This document shows, one piece after another, positions 10,122 through 21,656 of a stretch of DNA of 64,000 bases. Positions within the stretch are counted from its first letter, which is position 1, and every line of letters begins with the position of its first letter. Both the position numbers and the translations under genes were made by a program. The stretch covers positions 639,743-703,742 of the forward strand of contig NC_012806.1 of NCBI RefSeq assembly GCF_000026765.1, given 5' to 3'. Source of the stretch: Mesomycoplasma conjunctivae. Its GTDB lineage: Bacteria > Bacillota_I > Bacilli_A > Mycoplasmatales > Metamycoplasmataceae. The notes below the pieces were generated by a model. The model was given only the letters and a program-made list of their open reading frames with translations, did not search any database and had not been told where the DNA came from.

Positions 10122-10577
10122 TTAATCTTTGATATTTATTTTTTTACAAAAATTTTTTAAAGCGAAAAAAGTTGTTCAAAAAAGAAGACAAAGTGCAATT
10201 ATCTGGCTAAAATTAAGATTATAATTATGCCTGATAAAAGCGGTATAAAAACTAATACCAATGATCAAAAGAGTAAGTATAACAAAGGCTAAAAAACTCT
10301 TTTTAGAAAAATTAGCCTGAATTTTGCAAACATCATTGGCAAAGCGCTTGTCATTTCAAAAGCTAGTTCTTCAGTAAACAGGAAATAACTTATCAATTGT
10401 AATAGCAATTAACAAAAAGAGAATAAAAAGCGCGCTTACCATTGTTTGAATAATGAAAATATGGTATTCTAACTTTTTTAAACTCAGATAAAAAATACTA
10501 GATTCCAAAATTGCAATTAAAAAGACAACAATTGATGTTAAAAAAGAAAGATTAAAGTAAAATTTTGCTTTTCTCAT
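10122..10577 (-). CDS. Small four-helix membrane protein, unknown
   Basis: A 151-residue protein with about four membrane segments (two in the first 60 residues, two in the last 60) separated by a polar loop with FWNDKRFANDVCKIQ. Two TGA codons are read as Trp in that loop. It starts 10 nt after the end of secA and is probably co-transcribed with it. I recognise no family. Similar small tetraspan proteins sit beside secA in some mycoplasmas, but no function follows from that. Confidence 0.7.
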
Positions 10578-10587
10578 GTATGAATAA

Positions 10588-13575
10588 TTAAAAAATATCT
10601 CTATTGTCTAAATCAGACAAATTGTCTATATTTTTATAGCTATTTTGCTGTTTTTCCTTTTCATTTTGATTGAAAAAAGTCTCGATTTCGTCATCAAAAT
10701 TTTGTTCAACTGGAGCTTGCAAATTATTTTCATTAACTTCTGAAAAATTCGGGTTTGCAAAATTGGCTAAATTTTCTTGTTCAATTTCATAGACAGATTT
10801 TTCTGTAAAACTATTTTGATTACTCAAGTCTTCTGGCTGACTAAGCTCAGATGATAGCTGTTGAGAATCTAAAGAGGAGTTTTGATTGTCATTTTCTAAT
10901 TGATTTTTTAGCTCATCTTCATTCATTGAAACTAAAATAGTGCGCTTATCTGTTAAACTAAATGATCTTTTAATCTGAATTTGCTTACCACTAGATAAAG
11001 CAAATATTTGAAAATCAGATTCTAAATCATCTTGCACTAATTTAATGTTTAAATCTTCTAACTGTTTATAAATAAATTCATCAGAATTATATATAGCTAA
11101 TTGTTTTTCGTGTTCAATACGCTCTTCATTATTTTTAATTATTTGTTCAATCAACTCAATAGGGGTATCCTCAGCAAAACTGAGAATTTGGCCATTAGAT
11201 AGCGTATATTCATTGTAAACAATTTTACGAGCATTCTCGTTATTAAATAAAGAAACTATTGCTTGGTTGGCACTCTCAGATATTAAAATATTGAATTTTT
11301 TAGTAGACTCTTCTATAAATATTTGATAAGGATTTTTCTGTGAATACTGAACTAAATTAGCAGATGATCTTAATTTGTCAATGGTATCGATGTGACTTTG
11401 TCAATAATGATCAAGTGAGCTTAAAATGATATAGCGTTCATTTTCATAGTATGTCTCACCAAGATTTTCTTTTAATTGTGGCTGTAATTGCTCAAAATAA
11501 ATAGTCTCTAGTTGTTCAATAATCACTTTTGCTACTTCATCATAAGGATAGTTGTACAATTTGAGCTCGCTAAAATCATAATGTGTAATTCTTGATAAAT
11601 TATCGTTTAAATAGTTTACCAAATTAGTATAGTGAATTTCTTGATTAGGTAGGCTTATAAAGTCAAAACCTAAAATAATATCGACAGTTCTGATAATCAT
11701 TCTTTTGATATAATGGTCAAAATTATCAGATTCGAGCAAAATATTTCTCTGTGTATAAATTAGATCTCTTTGTTGTCTGATAACATCGTCATAACTGAGC
11801 ACACTTTTACGCATGTCAAAGTTGAAACCTTCAATCTTTTTTTGTGCATTAATTAAGGTTTTTTTAATAAATTTACCTTTGATTGGCTCAAGCGATTTGT
11901 CACTACCATAAACTTGCTGAATTTGTTCAAAATTAGAAAAACGACGTAATAAGGGATCTTCAATGGAAATATAAAACCTTGAATAACCAATGTCGCCTTG
12001 ACGGCCAGAACGCCCCCGAAGTTGGTTGTCAATTCGTCTTGATTCAGCTTTATCAGTTCCTAAAATATAGAGTCCACCAAGGTCAATTACCTCTGAATCT
12101 AGTTTAATATCAGTTCCTCTACCTGCCATGTTAGTAGCAATAGTAATGGCGTTTTTAACCCCAGCTTTGGAGATAATTTCAGCTTCGTATTCATTTTGTT
12201 TTGCGTTTAAAACTGTATGCGATAGGCCTCTTTCACGCAGCATATCAGACAAGGTTTCTGAGTCGGCAACCTGTGAAGTTCCAATTAAAATGGGTTGTCC
12301 TTTTTTATGAACGCGTTCAACTTCGGCAATAATTGCTTGATTTTTGGCATGCAATGTGCCAAAAATGAGATCACTATCATCAAGGCGGGCTATTGGCTTA
12401 TTAGTAGGGATGACATTAACACGCATATTATAAACATCGATGAATTCTTGTTCTTCAGTTTTAGCAGTTCCTGTCATACCTGATAATTTTTTAAAAAGAC
12501 GGAAAAAATTTTGGTAAGTAATAGTAGCTAGTGTTTTAGTTTCTGGTTCAATTTCGAGATTTTCCTTAGCTTGCAAAGCTTGCTGAAGACCTTCAGAATA
12601 AGATCTACCTTGCATAATTCGACCAGTAAATTGGTCAACTAATTCAATTTTGTCATCTAAAACGATGTATTCAACATCTTTTTTCATAACTTTGTTAGCA
12701 CGCAAAGCATTTTGAATCCGGTGGACTAGTTCAGAATTGCCAATTTCATATAAGTTCTTGGTTTTAAAAAAAGCATTGGCTTTATCAATTCCTTGATCAT
12801 TTAATTTAATACCTTTGGTCTCTTCGTCAACATAGAAATCATCATCAACTAGTGTTTGTACAAATTGGTTGGCTGAATAATAATCTCCAGGATTTAATTG
12901 TTGACCACCAGAAATAATTAAAGGGGTTTTGGCCTCATCAATTAAGATAGAATCAATTTCATCTAGTAAACAAAAATTGAGACTACGTTGCACTTTTTCT
13001 TCTTTATTAAAGACCATATTGTCTCTTAAATAATCAAAGCCAAGCTCGGAGTGAATTGAGTAAGTAATATCAGCTGAATACATAATTTTTTTAGTTCGAC
13101 TATCCATACCCGCGCGGTTAACGCCGACTGATAAACCAAGAAAATTAAACACTTTTCCATTGTCAGCAGCATCACGTTCGGCTAGATATTCATTAACAGT
13201 TGAGACAATTACACCTTCACCTTTTAGAGCGTTTAAATAAACTGGAGCAATGGCAGCAATTGTTTTTCCTTCACCGGTTTTCATCTCAGCTACTGAACCC
13301 ATGTCTAAAATCAAACCACCTAAAATTTGCACATCATAAGGATATTTGTTTAAAACCCGTTTAGTAGCTTCTCTGGCAACAGCAAAAGCATCAACTCGAA
13401 TGTCTTCATGTTTTTCACCTCGAGAAAGTCGTAATTTTAGTTCATAAGTTTGATTTGCTAATTGATCATCACTCATTGCTGCATAATATGCTCTTTTGTT
13501 ATTAATTTGTTTTAATAGGCGATATGCCAGTCTCATTTCCGAAGACATAGTAAAAAAATTAGTAGCTGATTTCAT
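10588..13575 (-). CDS. secA: Preprotein translocase ATPase SecA, with long acidic tail
   Basis: The motor that pushes secreted proteins and lipoproteins through SecYEG. The 995-residue product shows MKTGEGKT (Walker A), LLDEIDSILIDEAKTP (DEAD-box-like Walker B), TNMAGRGTDI and QLRGRSGRQGD in NBD2, then the helical scaffold. A TGA at 11401 is read as Trp, joining the core to about 270 more residues. The last 165 residues are rich in Asn, Gln, Glu, Asp and Ser and lack the Cys-rich zinc site of many bacterial SecAs. Start 13575 has an AAAGGAG site; a Met at codon 10 is a weaker alternative. Confidence 0.97.
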
Positions 13576-13599
13576 AATTGCTCCTTTTATTATTTAAAT

Positions 13600-13605
13600 A
13601 TTATA
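13600..13605 (-). promoter_or_regulatory. secA -10 box
   Basis: A perfect TATAAT on the minus strand 24 nt upstream of the secA ATG, within the run TATACTATATAAT. The predicted leader is about 18 nt with an AAAGGAG site. Confidence 0.55.
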
Positions 13606-13627
13606 TAGTATACAAAAAATAAAAAGA

Positions 13628-13655
13628 GATTAAAACAGGAAATCCTGATTTAATC
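13628..13655 (-). terminator. Terminator after the giant lipoprotein gene
   Basis: A 28-nt hairpin: outer arms GATTAAA/TTTAATC and inner arms CAGGA/TCCTG with a single bulge, followed on the minus strand by a T-rich tract. It lies 20 nt past the stop codon of the lipoprotein gene and just upstream of the secA promoter. Confidence 0.8.
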
Positions 13656-13675
13656 CTTTATTTTTATAGGTTTTT

Positions 13676-16600
13676 TTATTTTTTGCTATTTTCAGGCCAC
13701 TTGTGATCACCACGGCGAATAAGTTCTAAAATTAAATCTTTTAGTGTTGTTAATTTATCAGTTTCTGCTTGAGTTTTATAGGTATAATTTGAAGATAATT
13801 TATCTTTATTATAATAAATCATGGTTATCATATCGGTGGTTTTAAAATCAGATGATCCATAATAAGTGTTACGGAACCAACCTTGTTCTTTCACTGGATC
13901 GCCAATTAAACCATTAATTAAGCTCTTAAATTTTTCTGCATTGGTATCACTTTTAATTGCTGCATGAAAAGCATTCCGCACCTGCTCACTCAAAGTTTTA
14001 CTAGATAATCATCCACCGTAAAAACCACTACTTCTCAAATATGAATCCTTTAATTTAGATTCATAACCATAGAATAAAGCTACAAAGACTAAACGATAAA
14101 TGTTGCGTCCTTCTTCTGATTGATGATAGTTATCTTTAGTAATAGTACCTGATTTAGATTTAAAAAGTTTGGCAGCTAATTGAGAAATAGCTTCAAGTGA
14201 AGATTGCGCACCACTTGCTTGTGATGAACCAAAAATATCTGAAAAACTGATACCTTCATATTTTATGTTATTTAATTCTTTTAAAATAGGTGAAGCTTCA
14301 TTTGAATCTTTTGAATTACTATTTCACTTGCTTGATTGACTAAAAATAGTGTCAAAAAATTGAGAAAATGTTTCAACAGAAATGGTTGATGGCGGTGTAA
14401 TTGTTTCAGGGAGTGATCTGGCTACTCTTCTTTGTTTTTGCTCCTTTTGAGTAAGTGCAATTTCTACATCAGCTTGTTTTTTTTCAGAAACTAAACTATT
14501 TAGAACACCTAGGAATGTTACATCCTGGAATATGCTACTAAAATTTAAAGATTTAAACAGTTTTGTTAAACTATCGTTATCAATTTTGTTTAACTTTAAA
14601 AATTCATCAACTAGTTTGTCAAATAAAGAACTAAAAATTTTTCCTTCTGGACCTAAATTAATTAGTTCTTTGAGAAAATTAGTGATTTTTTCATAATTTT
14701 GACCATCTTTTTGCAAGTTCAAAGCTTTAGCAATTAATGGACCGATAACCTTTACTAAATTTTCATCATTAATTCCAAATTGTATGATTTCTCACAAGTA
14801 TTGTTTAAATGAAGTTTTAAGTTTTTGACCTTCACCATTAGATTCAGTCAATTTTTTAAGTAAAGTAGGGAAGGTTTTTTCACCTTTTAAATCAGTAATT
14901 TTTTTCGAAATTGTTTCTAATAAATCAAACAAAAATCTTGCGTGTCCGGGTTGCTTAATGAGATTAGCAATAAATTTTTTGACATGTTCATCAGCACCGT
15001 CAACACCAATTTCAGTATTAATTGCACTAAAATCAAGGTTATTTATCAAACTAGAGATGACTTTAGATCCTAATAATTTAGCAAAAAACTGAGTAATATT
15101 AGTTTTATCATCTTCCTTAATTAAGTTGTATGTTGCTGCTAGTTGTTTAATAAAATCTACAATAAATTCTTCATTTAAAAGCTCATTTTTTAAACTTGAT
15201 ACATTAAAATCGTTTTTATTTATAGAAGAATCTAAAAATTTAGCTAAAATATCTAGTAATTTTGAAATTACACTGTTTTTGTCTTCATAAGAATGTTTAT
15301 TATTTTGTCCTTCTTTAACATTATCTAGTAAAATTTCTTTTATCCATTTAACAACTGAGGACACTTCTTCTTTGGTAATTGCTTGATCACCTTGTTGACC
15401 AGTTGAATCTAATTGTAAAACTCTATTTAAAATTTTTGATAAAGTCTGAGATAGTAATTCAACAGTTGAAATATTACCAATAAAATCCCCTAAATTCTTT
15501 TTAAAGGTAGCATCTTTTTTTATTTTTTTAAGAATTGATAATGCTGAAGAATTAAATTCTTTATTTTGTTTACTAATTGCAACGAAAATCTGGTTTACAA
15601 AAGTTTTAGTATTGTCACTTGAAATAAGTTTTGAAAATAAGTCAACTATTTCACTACTAAATTCTGAGAGATTTGTTGTTTTTAGATCTTCTTTTATTTT
15701 ATTTTTAATAAAATCACTATTTAAAATTGCAATTATAAGATTAGCAATTTTATCATTTTCTGTTGTTTTACCTTCTGTTGTTTTACCTTCTGTGCTTTTA
15801 TCTTTATAATACAACTCAGCGATATCGTAAATTAAATTACCTACTAATCCATCAATTGCTTTATTAACTTCTACTGATTTTAAGTCAAATGAGTTAGATA
15901 AAAACTGAGACAAAACGTTTATTAAACTGGTAATAGTTAGTGGTCTTCCATTATCTACTTTTATTTGATCCGTAGTTTGTTGAACTTTTTCTTCAATAAG
16001 ACTTCTTATTTTACTATTAGTTTGATGTTCTTCTTGGTTATCCAAATTAACAAAAAGGCCATTTTGTTGTTTTTTAGCAACATCTGCAGATTTACTAATT
16101 AATTTTTTTGCTATTTCAAATAAGCTTGTAAAATGTTGATCATCCAGTTTAATACCTGCAGAATCAAGTAATTCTTTTAAAATTGACTTAATAGTATCTT
16201 TAGCATTTTCTTTGTCTGCAAAGATAGTTAAAGCATCAACAACTAAATTATGGTGTTGTTTTAGAAAGTTTGCAAACAATTCAAGCAATGAATTAGCTTT
16301 GGCTTGGTTTTCAGAATTAAATATATAAAGTAAAAAACCTTCTAATAGTATTTTTGTTTCTGGTGCATTGATAAATTTGCTATATAGTTGTTTGATATAT
16401 TCTTTAGTGGTTGGATTTTTAAATAATTTATCTAAATTAAGTGCTGAAATTATTTTGTTAGCAATAGAAGGTGATTTTAATATATCTTGTAATAATAAGC
16501 TCAAATCAGCAATACTTACATTTTTTAATTCATTAGGTTCAGCTTTATCTTTTTGATCAATAGTTTGAAAAACGGTTGTAAAATCTTTTAAGAATTGGTA

Positions 16601-19600
16601 TGCATTATCTAACGTTAATAAGTTAGTTTTATATGCTTTTTGAAAAGCACTAAAGCTTAATTCATTTTTAGCAGTAACTCATTTTTGCTGAGCTTGTTGT
16701 GCTGCGGTAGAATTGTTATCCTTTAATGCTTGTTGGTAATTTTGGTATTCTTGTTTTAAAATTTGGGCATTGTTGGCAACAAATTCTTTTAGAGCTTGAG
16801 CACTTTTTTCAATAAAAGTTGCTAAAATATTACCTTTTAATATTTCTTGTGCTTTTGTTGATGATTTATTAGTTTCTGCGACTCACTTGGTTGCAAAATC
16901 TTGAAGAATTTCTCTTATAATTTTAGAAGTTGTTGTAATAGATCTATCTGATAAATTATTATTTTTGAAAAAACTTGCAATAATTTTACCAATTGCTGAC
17001 AAGACTTGTTCATTGCGCCCATTAGTAGATATAAAATCATACAAAAGTGATTTAAATTTTTCAACATTGTAGCCTAATAATTCAAAAAGAAAACTATCAA
17101 TATTGTGAGAAGCTTGGTACTCATTTTTATGAGTTATAAAAAAATCATTGAGAATATTTTTAACCAAAAAGTCTATATTTTTATAGTCTTCTTTTGTTAA
17201 AAATTCTTTTGCAGCTTCAAAAATTGGTTGGTAATTTTCTAGATCTTGGTTACCTGAAATAATTGAGTTAAAATCAATAGTTTTTAATAAAGGATAACCT
17301 TTTTGAATAAGATTTTCAATAATATTTACTTGATTTTCATCCAAGTTTAAATCTAATAAATCTTGAATTACAAGGAAAATATGATCTTTTTCACTAAAGA
17401 AAGTTTTAAATGATTCTTCAAATTTAGTTATAAAAATTTTACTAAAAGCAGCAATGTTTTGCTTATCAAACTTGATAGTTTTTAACCTATTAGCAAGGGA
17501 GATGCTCGCGGAGCGAATAAATTGACTAATTGTTTGACTACGCACCAGTGTATCAGAAATTCCAAAAAGAAAATCAGAAGCTAACTTTTTATCTTCAGTT
17601 GATAAATTAAGTTCTAATCTTTTGTTGATTCCCTCGACTAAAAATGAGGTAAAAATTGGCTGTCTTAGGGCTTCAGAGGCGAAATTTTGGGTAAAATTAA
17701 TAACATTGCGTTGATTGTCTTCGCGGCTTAAAAAAATTGAAATAATCTCACCGAAAGTGCTAGCATCGTTGTATTTTTGATAATTAAGAATAAATTCTGT
17801 AAAAACTTCATTGACAAATTTACGTAGTGAAGGGAAATTAAAAATTACTGATAGTTTAGATTTGTCTTGATCTTCGAGGTTAAAAAGATTATCGATTAAG
17901 AGATCTTGGATAGCACTTTGACCAAATAAGCTAGCAAATAAAATTGATCTCACTTCTGTTTCATTTTTTTGAATAACATCACTTTTAATAAATTCTTTAT
18001 AAGCCTCAACTAGATTTTCTTCAGTGAGTAAATTTTCTTGAATATATGATAACAACTTGGAAATAGTTGCCTCACTTCAGTCTTGATTGTCAACAACTTT
18101 TTTTATATAAGTAGCAATATTTGATAAAGATTTGCTAAAAAAATTTGAGTTAACAAATGTTTTTAGAAATTCTACAAAATTGGTATTACCATGATTTTCT
18201 TTTTTGAAAAAATTAGTAATTAATTGCTTTAAAATTTCATTAATTTGCTTGTTTTGACCTAAAATGCTTACAAAACGTTGTAATAAGAAATTTCCATTGT
18301 CAACAAATGAGAGAATGGCATCTTTATTAGAAGCTGCAAAAGGTTGCAAGTTTTTCTCATTTTCTTGTTCATATTTTGAGTTTTTAGCTACAAAATCATT
18401 CTTTTGTTGGTTGGTTAAAAATGCCAAAAGTTGTTCATTTGTTGCAACATTTAAATCACGAGAATAGCTATCTAGATCTTTATTGATGTACTTGCTGTTT
18501 CAAGTTGGCAAAATGTCTTTGAAAGTTTTTTGTCCTAAATTATCTTGATCAAGAGCTAATTTTAACAAAAGATCTTGTGCCATTTTTTTGTAACCTTTAG
18601 TTGAAGGGTGAATATCAAACTCATTTTTGGCAAAGCTATTTTTTGCATCTAATCAAAGCTCATCATTGAAAACATTGACATAATTTAATCCATAATTTAG
18701 AGCGGTTTCTTGAATAATTTGATTTAGTTGATCAATTGTTTTTGAGCTAAAATTGTCTTCCAGTGCTAATTCATTAACTAAAAGATGCTCTAAAAATTTA
18801 ACAGTTGTGCTTCCTAAATGATTATAACCAAGTAAATTAATGTGTAAATTAGGATTAATTTCTAATAATTTACCAACTAATTGTGCTAGATTATCTTTGA
18901 TTTTGATGAGCGAAAGCTCGATATTTTTGACAAACAATTTACCAAGTTGTTGTTTTTCTGCTTGGCTTGCCCCTAGTGTTTTTGAAAGCAAACTAAAATC
19001 AAGACTTTGAATAAAATCGTTTGCTCCCAAGGTTAAAGTTAGCAAATTAGCATCTTTGATTTTTGCAATAAATTTAGGGTAACTAGTAGCACTAAAGTCG
19101 CCAAAGGTATCACTAATTTGTTGTCCAAAAGGTGAATTAGTAACCTGATTTAAATTAGTATTAAATTTAAAAAATGATTTATCTAAACTTGCATATTTTG
19201 GATTACTTGCATCTAAAAGATACAATCAATCTTCAATTGTTGTACCTGAAAGAGCTAAATTGTCAAAGGAAACTAAAGAATTAGGATTTACTTGTTGTAA
19301 AAAGTGAGCAAAAAACGCTGGGTATGAAAGCCCGCTAATTTTACCACTTTCTAATTTCCCACGAAGATCTAAAAAATAATCAAAGTTGAAACCAGCGGTT
19401 ACAGAATCACCAATTGCTAAATATTTAACTTTGGATAAAAGTGTTGTTTTTCTTTTGGATTTTGCAAGATTGTGGTTAGTAGATTGAAGTGGATTTTTAG
19501 CTAATTCAGGAGAACAAGCTGCAAGTGTTAGTGATGTAATTCCCACAATAGTTGAAACGGTAAATGATTTTAATGAATTATTAAAAATAAAAGCTTTTTT

Positions 19601-19606
19601 AGCCAT
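13676..19606 (-). CDS. Giant SGNH/GDSL-hydrolase lipoprotein
   Basis: A single reading frame of 1,976 residues broken only by TGA (Trp) codons. A signal peptide ends in the lipobox LTLAAC, with Cys31 the expected lipidated residue. Residues about 60-360 form an SGNH hydrolase: block I AIGDSVTAG with nucleophile Ser68, block III TLGANDF (Asn196), and block V FDIHPSTKGY with Asp331 and His333. This predicts a surface esterase or lipase. The remaining 1,600 residues are predominantly helical, low in complexity and rich in Lys, Asn, Ile and Leu. They show repeated phrases such as FLKTFVNS-like and NLIxxLLxxI-like helices, and a short Thr-Glu-Gly-Lys repeat. The gene is flanked by its own terminator. 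The tail's role is unknown; adhesion or substrate capture is only a guess. Confidence 0.9.
15759..15803 (-). repeat. In-frame 15-bp tandem repeat
   Basis: Two exact copies and one diverged copy of a 15-nt unit (TCTGTTGTTTTACCT on the plus strand) inside the giant lipoprotein gene. They encode a repeated Thr-Glu-Gly-Lys-Thr unit. Because the unit is a multiple of three, gain or loss changes length without a frameshift. Confidence 0.85.
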
Positions 19607-20125
19607 ATTTTCTCCTTATCTTTTTTGTTTGATAAACAAAAAAATTACATAAAATTCTAAAGATAAAATTTATTTTTTAAAAAGTAAAAATTAATAATTT
19701 TAACGTTAGAATTGAATGTAATTATATTGAAAATAAAGATATGAATTATGTTTTAAAAAACTTGTATTAACTAAAAATTTATTGGTAAAATAAATTCATT
19801 TTAAATGAAATAAAACTAAATGAGATATAAATTGTTTAATTAATAAATTTGTTTTAATGGAGCTATTTTTATTAGTATTAAATAAATTAACAAATTTTTT
19901 AGCTTTTTCTTTTATTACAGAACTAAATAAATTAAAAAAATTTATCAATTTCATAAATAACTCCTTTCTTATTTTATTTTGCGAAAATTTATAAACCAAA
20001 ACGATTTTTAAAGTTATAAATATTTTTATTTATAAAATTTTACCATTTTTTGCTATATTTTAATTTTTTTTCTAAGAGTTACTACAAATTATTTATTATA
20101 TTTTGTTAATTAAAAATGATAAATA
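19607..20125. other. Spacer between the lipoprotein and hsdS
   Basis: AT-rich spacer of about 520 nt. It holds one possible small gene (19706-19954, listed separately) and the start region of the giant lipoprotein, whose ATG has a GGAGAAA ribosome site. I see no mobile element, tRNA or convincing terminator. Confidence 0.5.
19706..19954 (-). CDS. Possible 82-residue hypothetical protein
   Basis: The frame begins MKLINFFNLFSS and reads 82 codons through one TGA. The reason to list it is a strong GAAAGGAG ribosome site 8 nt upstream of the ATG at 19954. The first 40 residues look like an amphipathic helix with Lys and Phe; the C-terminal half is rich in Tyr, Phe and Asn and looks like translated AT-rich spacer. 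It may be a remnant of a longer gene. I recognise no family. Confidence 0.35.
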
Positions 20126-21289
20126 TTAATATATTATAAACATTTTATCTAGCAATGATGTTTTAATAATTTCAATTTTTTGCAATTTTAATTCATATAA
20201 ATTTAGCAAATTGTCGATGTTTTTAAATAATTTGGCTATTTTTTGTTGTTCTTCAAAGTCTCTAGAAAAGCTTATAAATACTCTAGAAAGTCGATGTTTT
20301 TGAAGGTTAGTTAGTGCTGTTCCAAGTTTTAAGGAAGTTATAAAATCTTGCTGATTTTTTAAATTATAAAACAAAAAATAAGTATCTAATTTAACATTTT
20401 GCAACGTATAATTGTGACCACCAGATCAAAATTTTTGCTTACTAAAATTAACAAAACCAGTTGAGCCACCCTCTGCAATTAAAATTGTATTTTCTTCGGT
20501 ATTAAACTTGTTGTAATAACCTGAAGGTTCAATACCACCATTTCAAACAGGATATTTTCCATTTTTTACAAAATCATTTCGATTGACTTGCTCACCTTTT
20601 TTGATACTAGCTAATTCTGCTAAAATGTTTATTTTTCACAAAGAGTTGTAATCTTTAAAGCGAATTAGTGGTTGGTTGGTTGGTTGGACAAACATTTTGT
20701 TTAACAAAATATTTTTGATTGATTCCAGCTTAGTAATTTTTGCTTGATAAGTGTTTAAAATCCTATTTAATTTTCGAAAAAAGTTACCAATAAGTTGCTG
20801 TTCTTCCAAATCAGGAACTAGTGTTGTAATGTTGGAAAAATCAGTTTTATTTACTATTTGAAATAAGGAGCCTGCACCTAAATTTTGCATAGATTTTGTT
20901 CAATTAAAACTGTCTATATATAAAAAATAAGGATCATAAAATTTGCTTGGGGTCAGCGCTGTAAGTGCTTGATTTAGTGCGCTTTTTTCTAAAATTAAAG
21001 TATTTCTACCCAAAATGGCAACAACACTACACAAAATAGAATTTGCTGGCACCACCTTTGCAACTGCTACTCCTTTTGTTGAAAGTTTTTTCTGAGTATC
21101 TATTGTGATATCACTTTTAATATCTAAAATGTTAACTCACATCAAGCCTTTTTTGGCATAGTATTCAGCAATTTTAGTCGAAGGTGTATTGCCAGCTATT
21201 ATTGTGCCAATTTCAAATAATTTCCTATGTCTTCAAAGACCAAAATGGTTTCTAAAACGAATTTTTGGTTTTAAACTTTTCTCCATCAT
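20126..21289 (-). CDS. hsdS: Type I restriction-modification specificity subunit HsdS
   Basis: HsdS reads DNA sequence for a type I restriction-modification complex. The 387-residue product has the usual two halves. Target-recognition domain 1 spans about residues 1-155. A first conserved coiled-coil follows (LEEQQLIGNFFRKLNRIL then KITKLESIKNILLNKMF), then target domain 2 from about 206 and a second coiled-coil (FEEQQKIAKLFKNIDNLL). Internal TGA codons are Trp. Start is ATG 21289 or 21286 with an AAGGAT site. No hsdM or hsdR is in the window, so it is an isolated subunit here. A GGTT repeat sits exactly at the junction of the two halves. Confidence 0.93.
20671..20688 (-). repeat. GGTT tetranucleotide repeat inside hsdS
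   Basis: Four and a half copies of GGTT (18 nt). On the coding strand they read CCAA repeats and encode Gln-Pro-Thr-Asn-Gln-Pro at about residues 201-206. The unit is not a multiple of three, so slippage by one copy would frameshift hsdS between its two recognition halves. Confidence 0.9.
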
Positions 21290-21521
21290 AATCCTTTTAA
21301 TTAGTTATTTTTGGGCATACTAACTAAGATTGCAAAGTAAAAATCATCAAATAAAGTACAGCAACTTTTTATACAACCTAAAAATTATTAATAAAAAGTC
21401 TTTATAAACTTCCAGTTACTAGATTTCTAATTATTTATTTTGACTTTGATGACTCAAACTATAAATTTTAAATAAAAAGCACTCATCAAAAAGTTTAGAT
21501 AAGTACCCTCAAATAGAATTG

Positions 21522-21641
21522 TTATTTGGAAATGCTTTGCATTTGAAGCAATTTTGCATTAGCTTTTTTAGCAGCTTTAGAAGTTTTTAATCTTCTAGCT
21601 TCTCTTTTTTTAGCCATTTCTAATCTTCTAATTTTACGCAT
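21522..21641 (-). CDS. 39-residue highly basic peptide
   Basis: ATG at 21641 follows an AAGGA ribosome site and lies 15 nt after the pfkA stop codon. The 39-residue product starts MRKIRRLEMAKKREARRL and has 9 Lys and 6 Arg against 2 Glu, so it should bind RNA or DNA or contact the ribosome. It is clearly not ribosomal protein bS21 or bL36. It is too short for most gene finders. Composition, ribosome site and position argue for a real gene; I do not know its function. Confidence 0.6.
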   Translation of the reverse strand: MRKIRRLEMAKKREARRLKTSKAAKKANAKLLQMQSISK

Positions 21642-21656
21642 TTTAAATCCTTTTTG

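Noticed and set aside
20126-21289. A complete type I restriction locus or inverted hsdS cassettes
   Set aside because: No hsdM or hsdR and no second hsdS or recombinase gene were seen within the window.
21522-21641. Ribosomal protein bS21 (rpsU) as identity of the basic peptide
   Set aside because: The peptide lacks the bS21 N-terminal segment and is 15-20 residues too short, so it is left as unknown.
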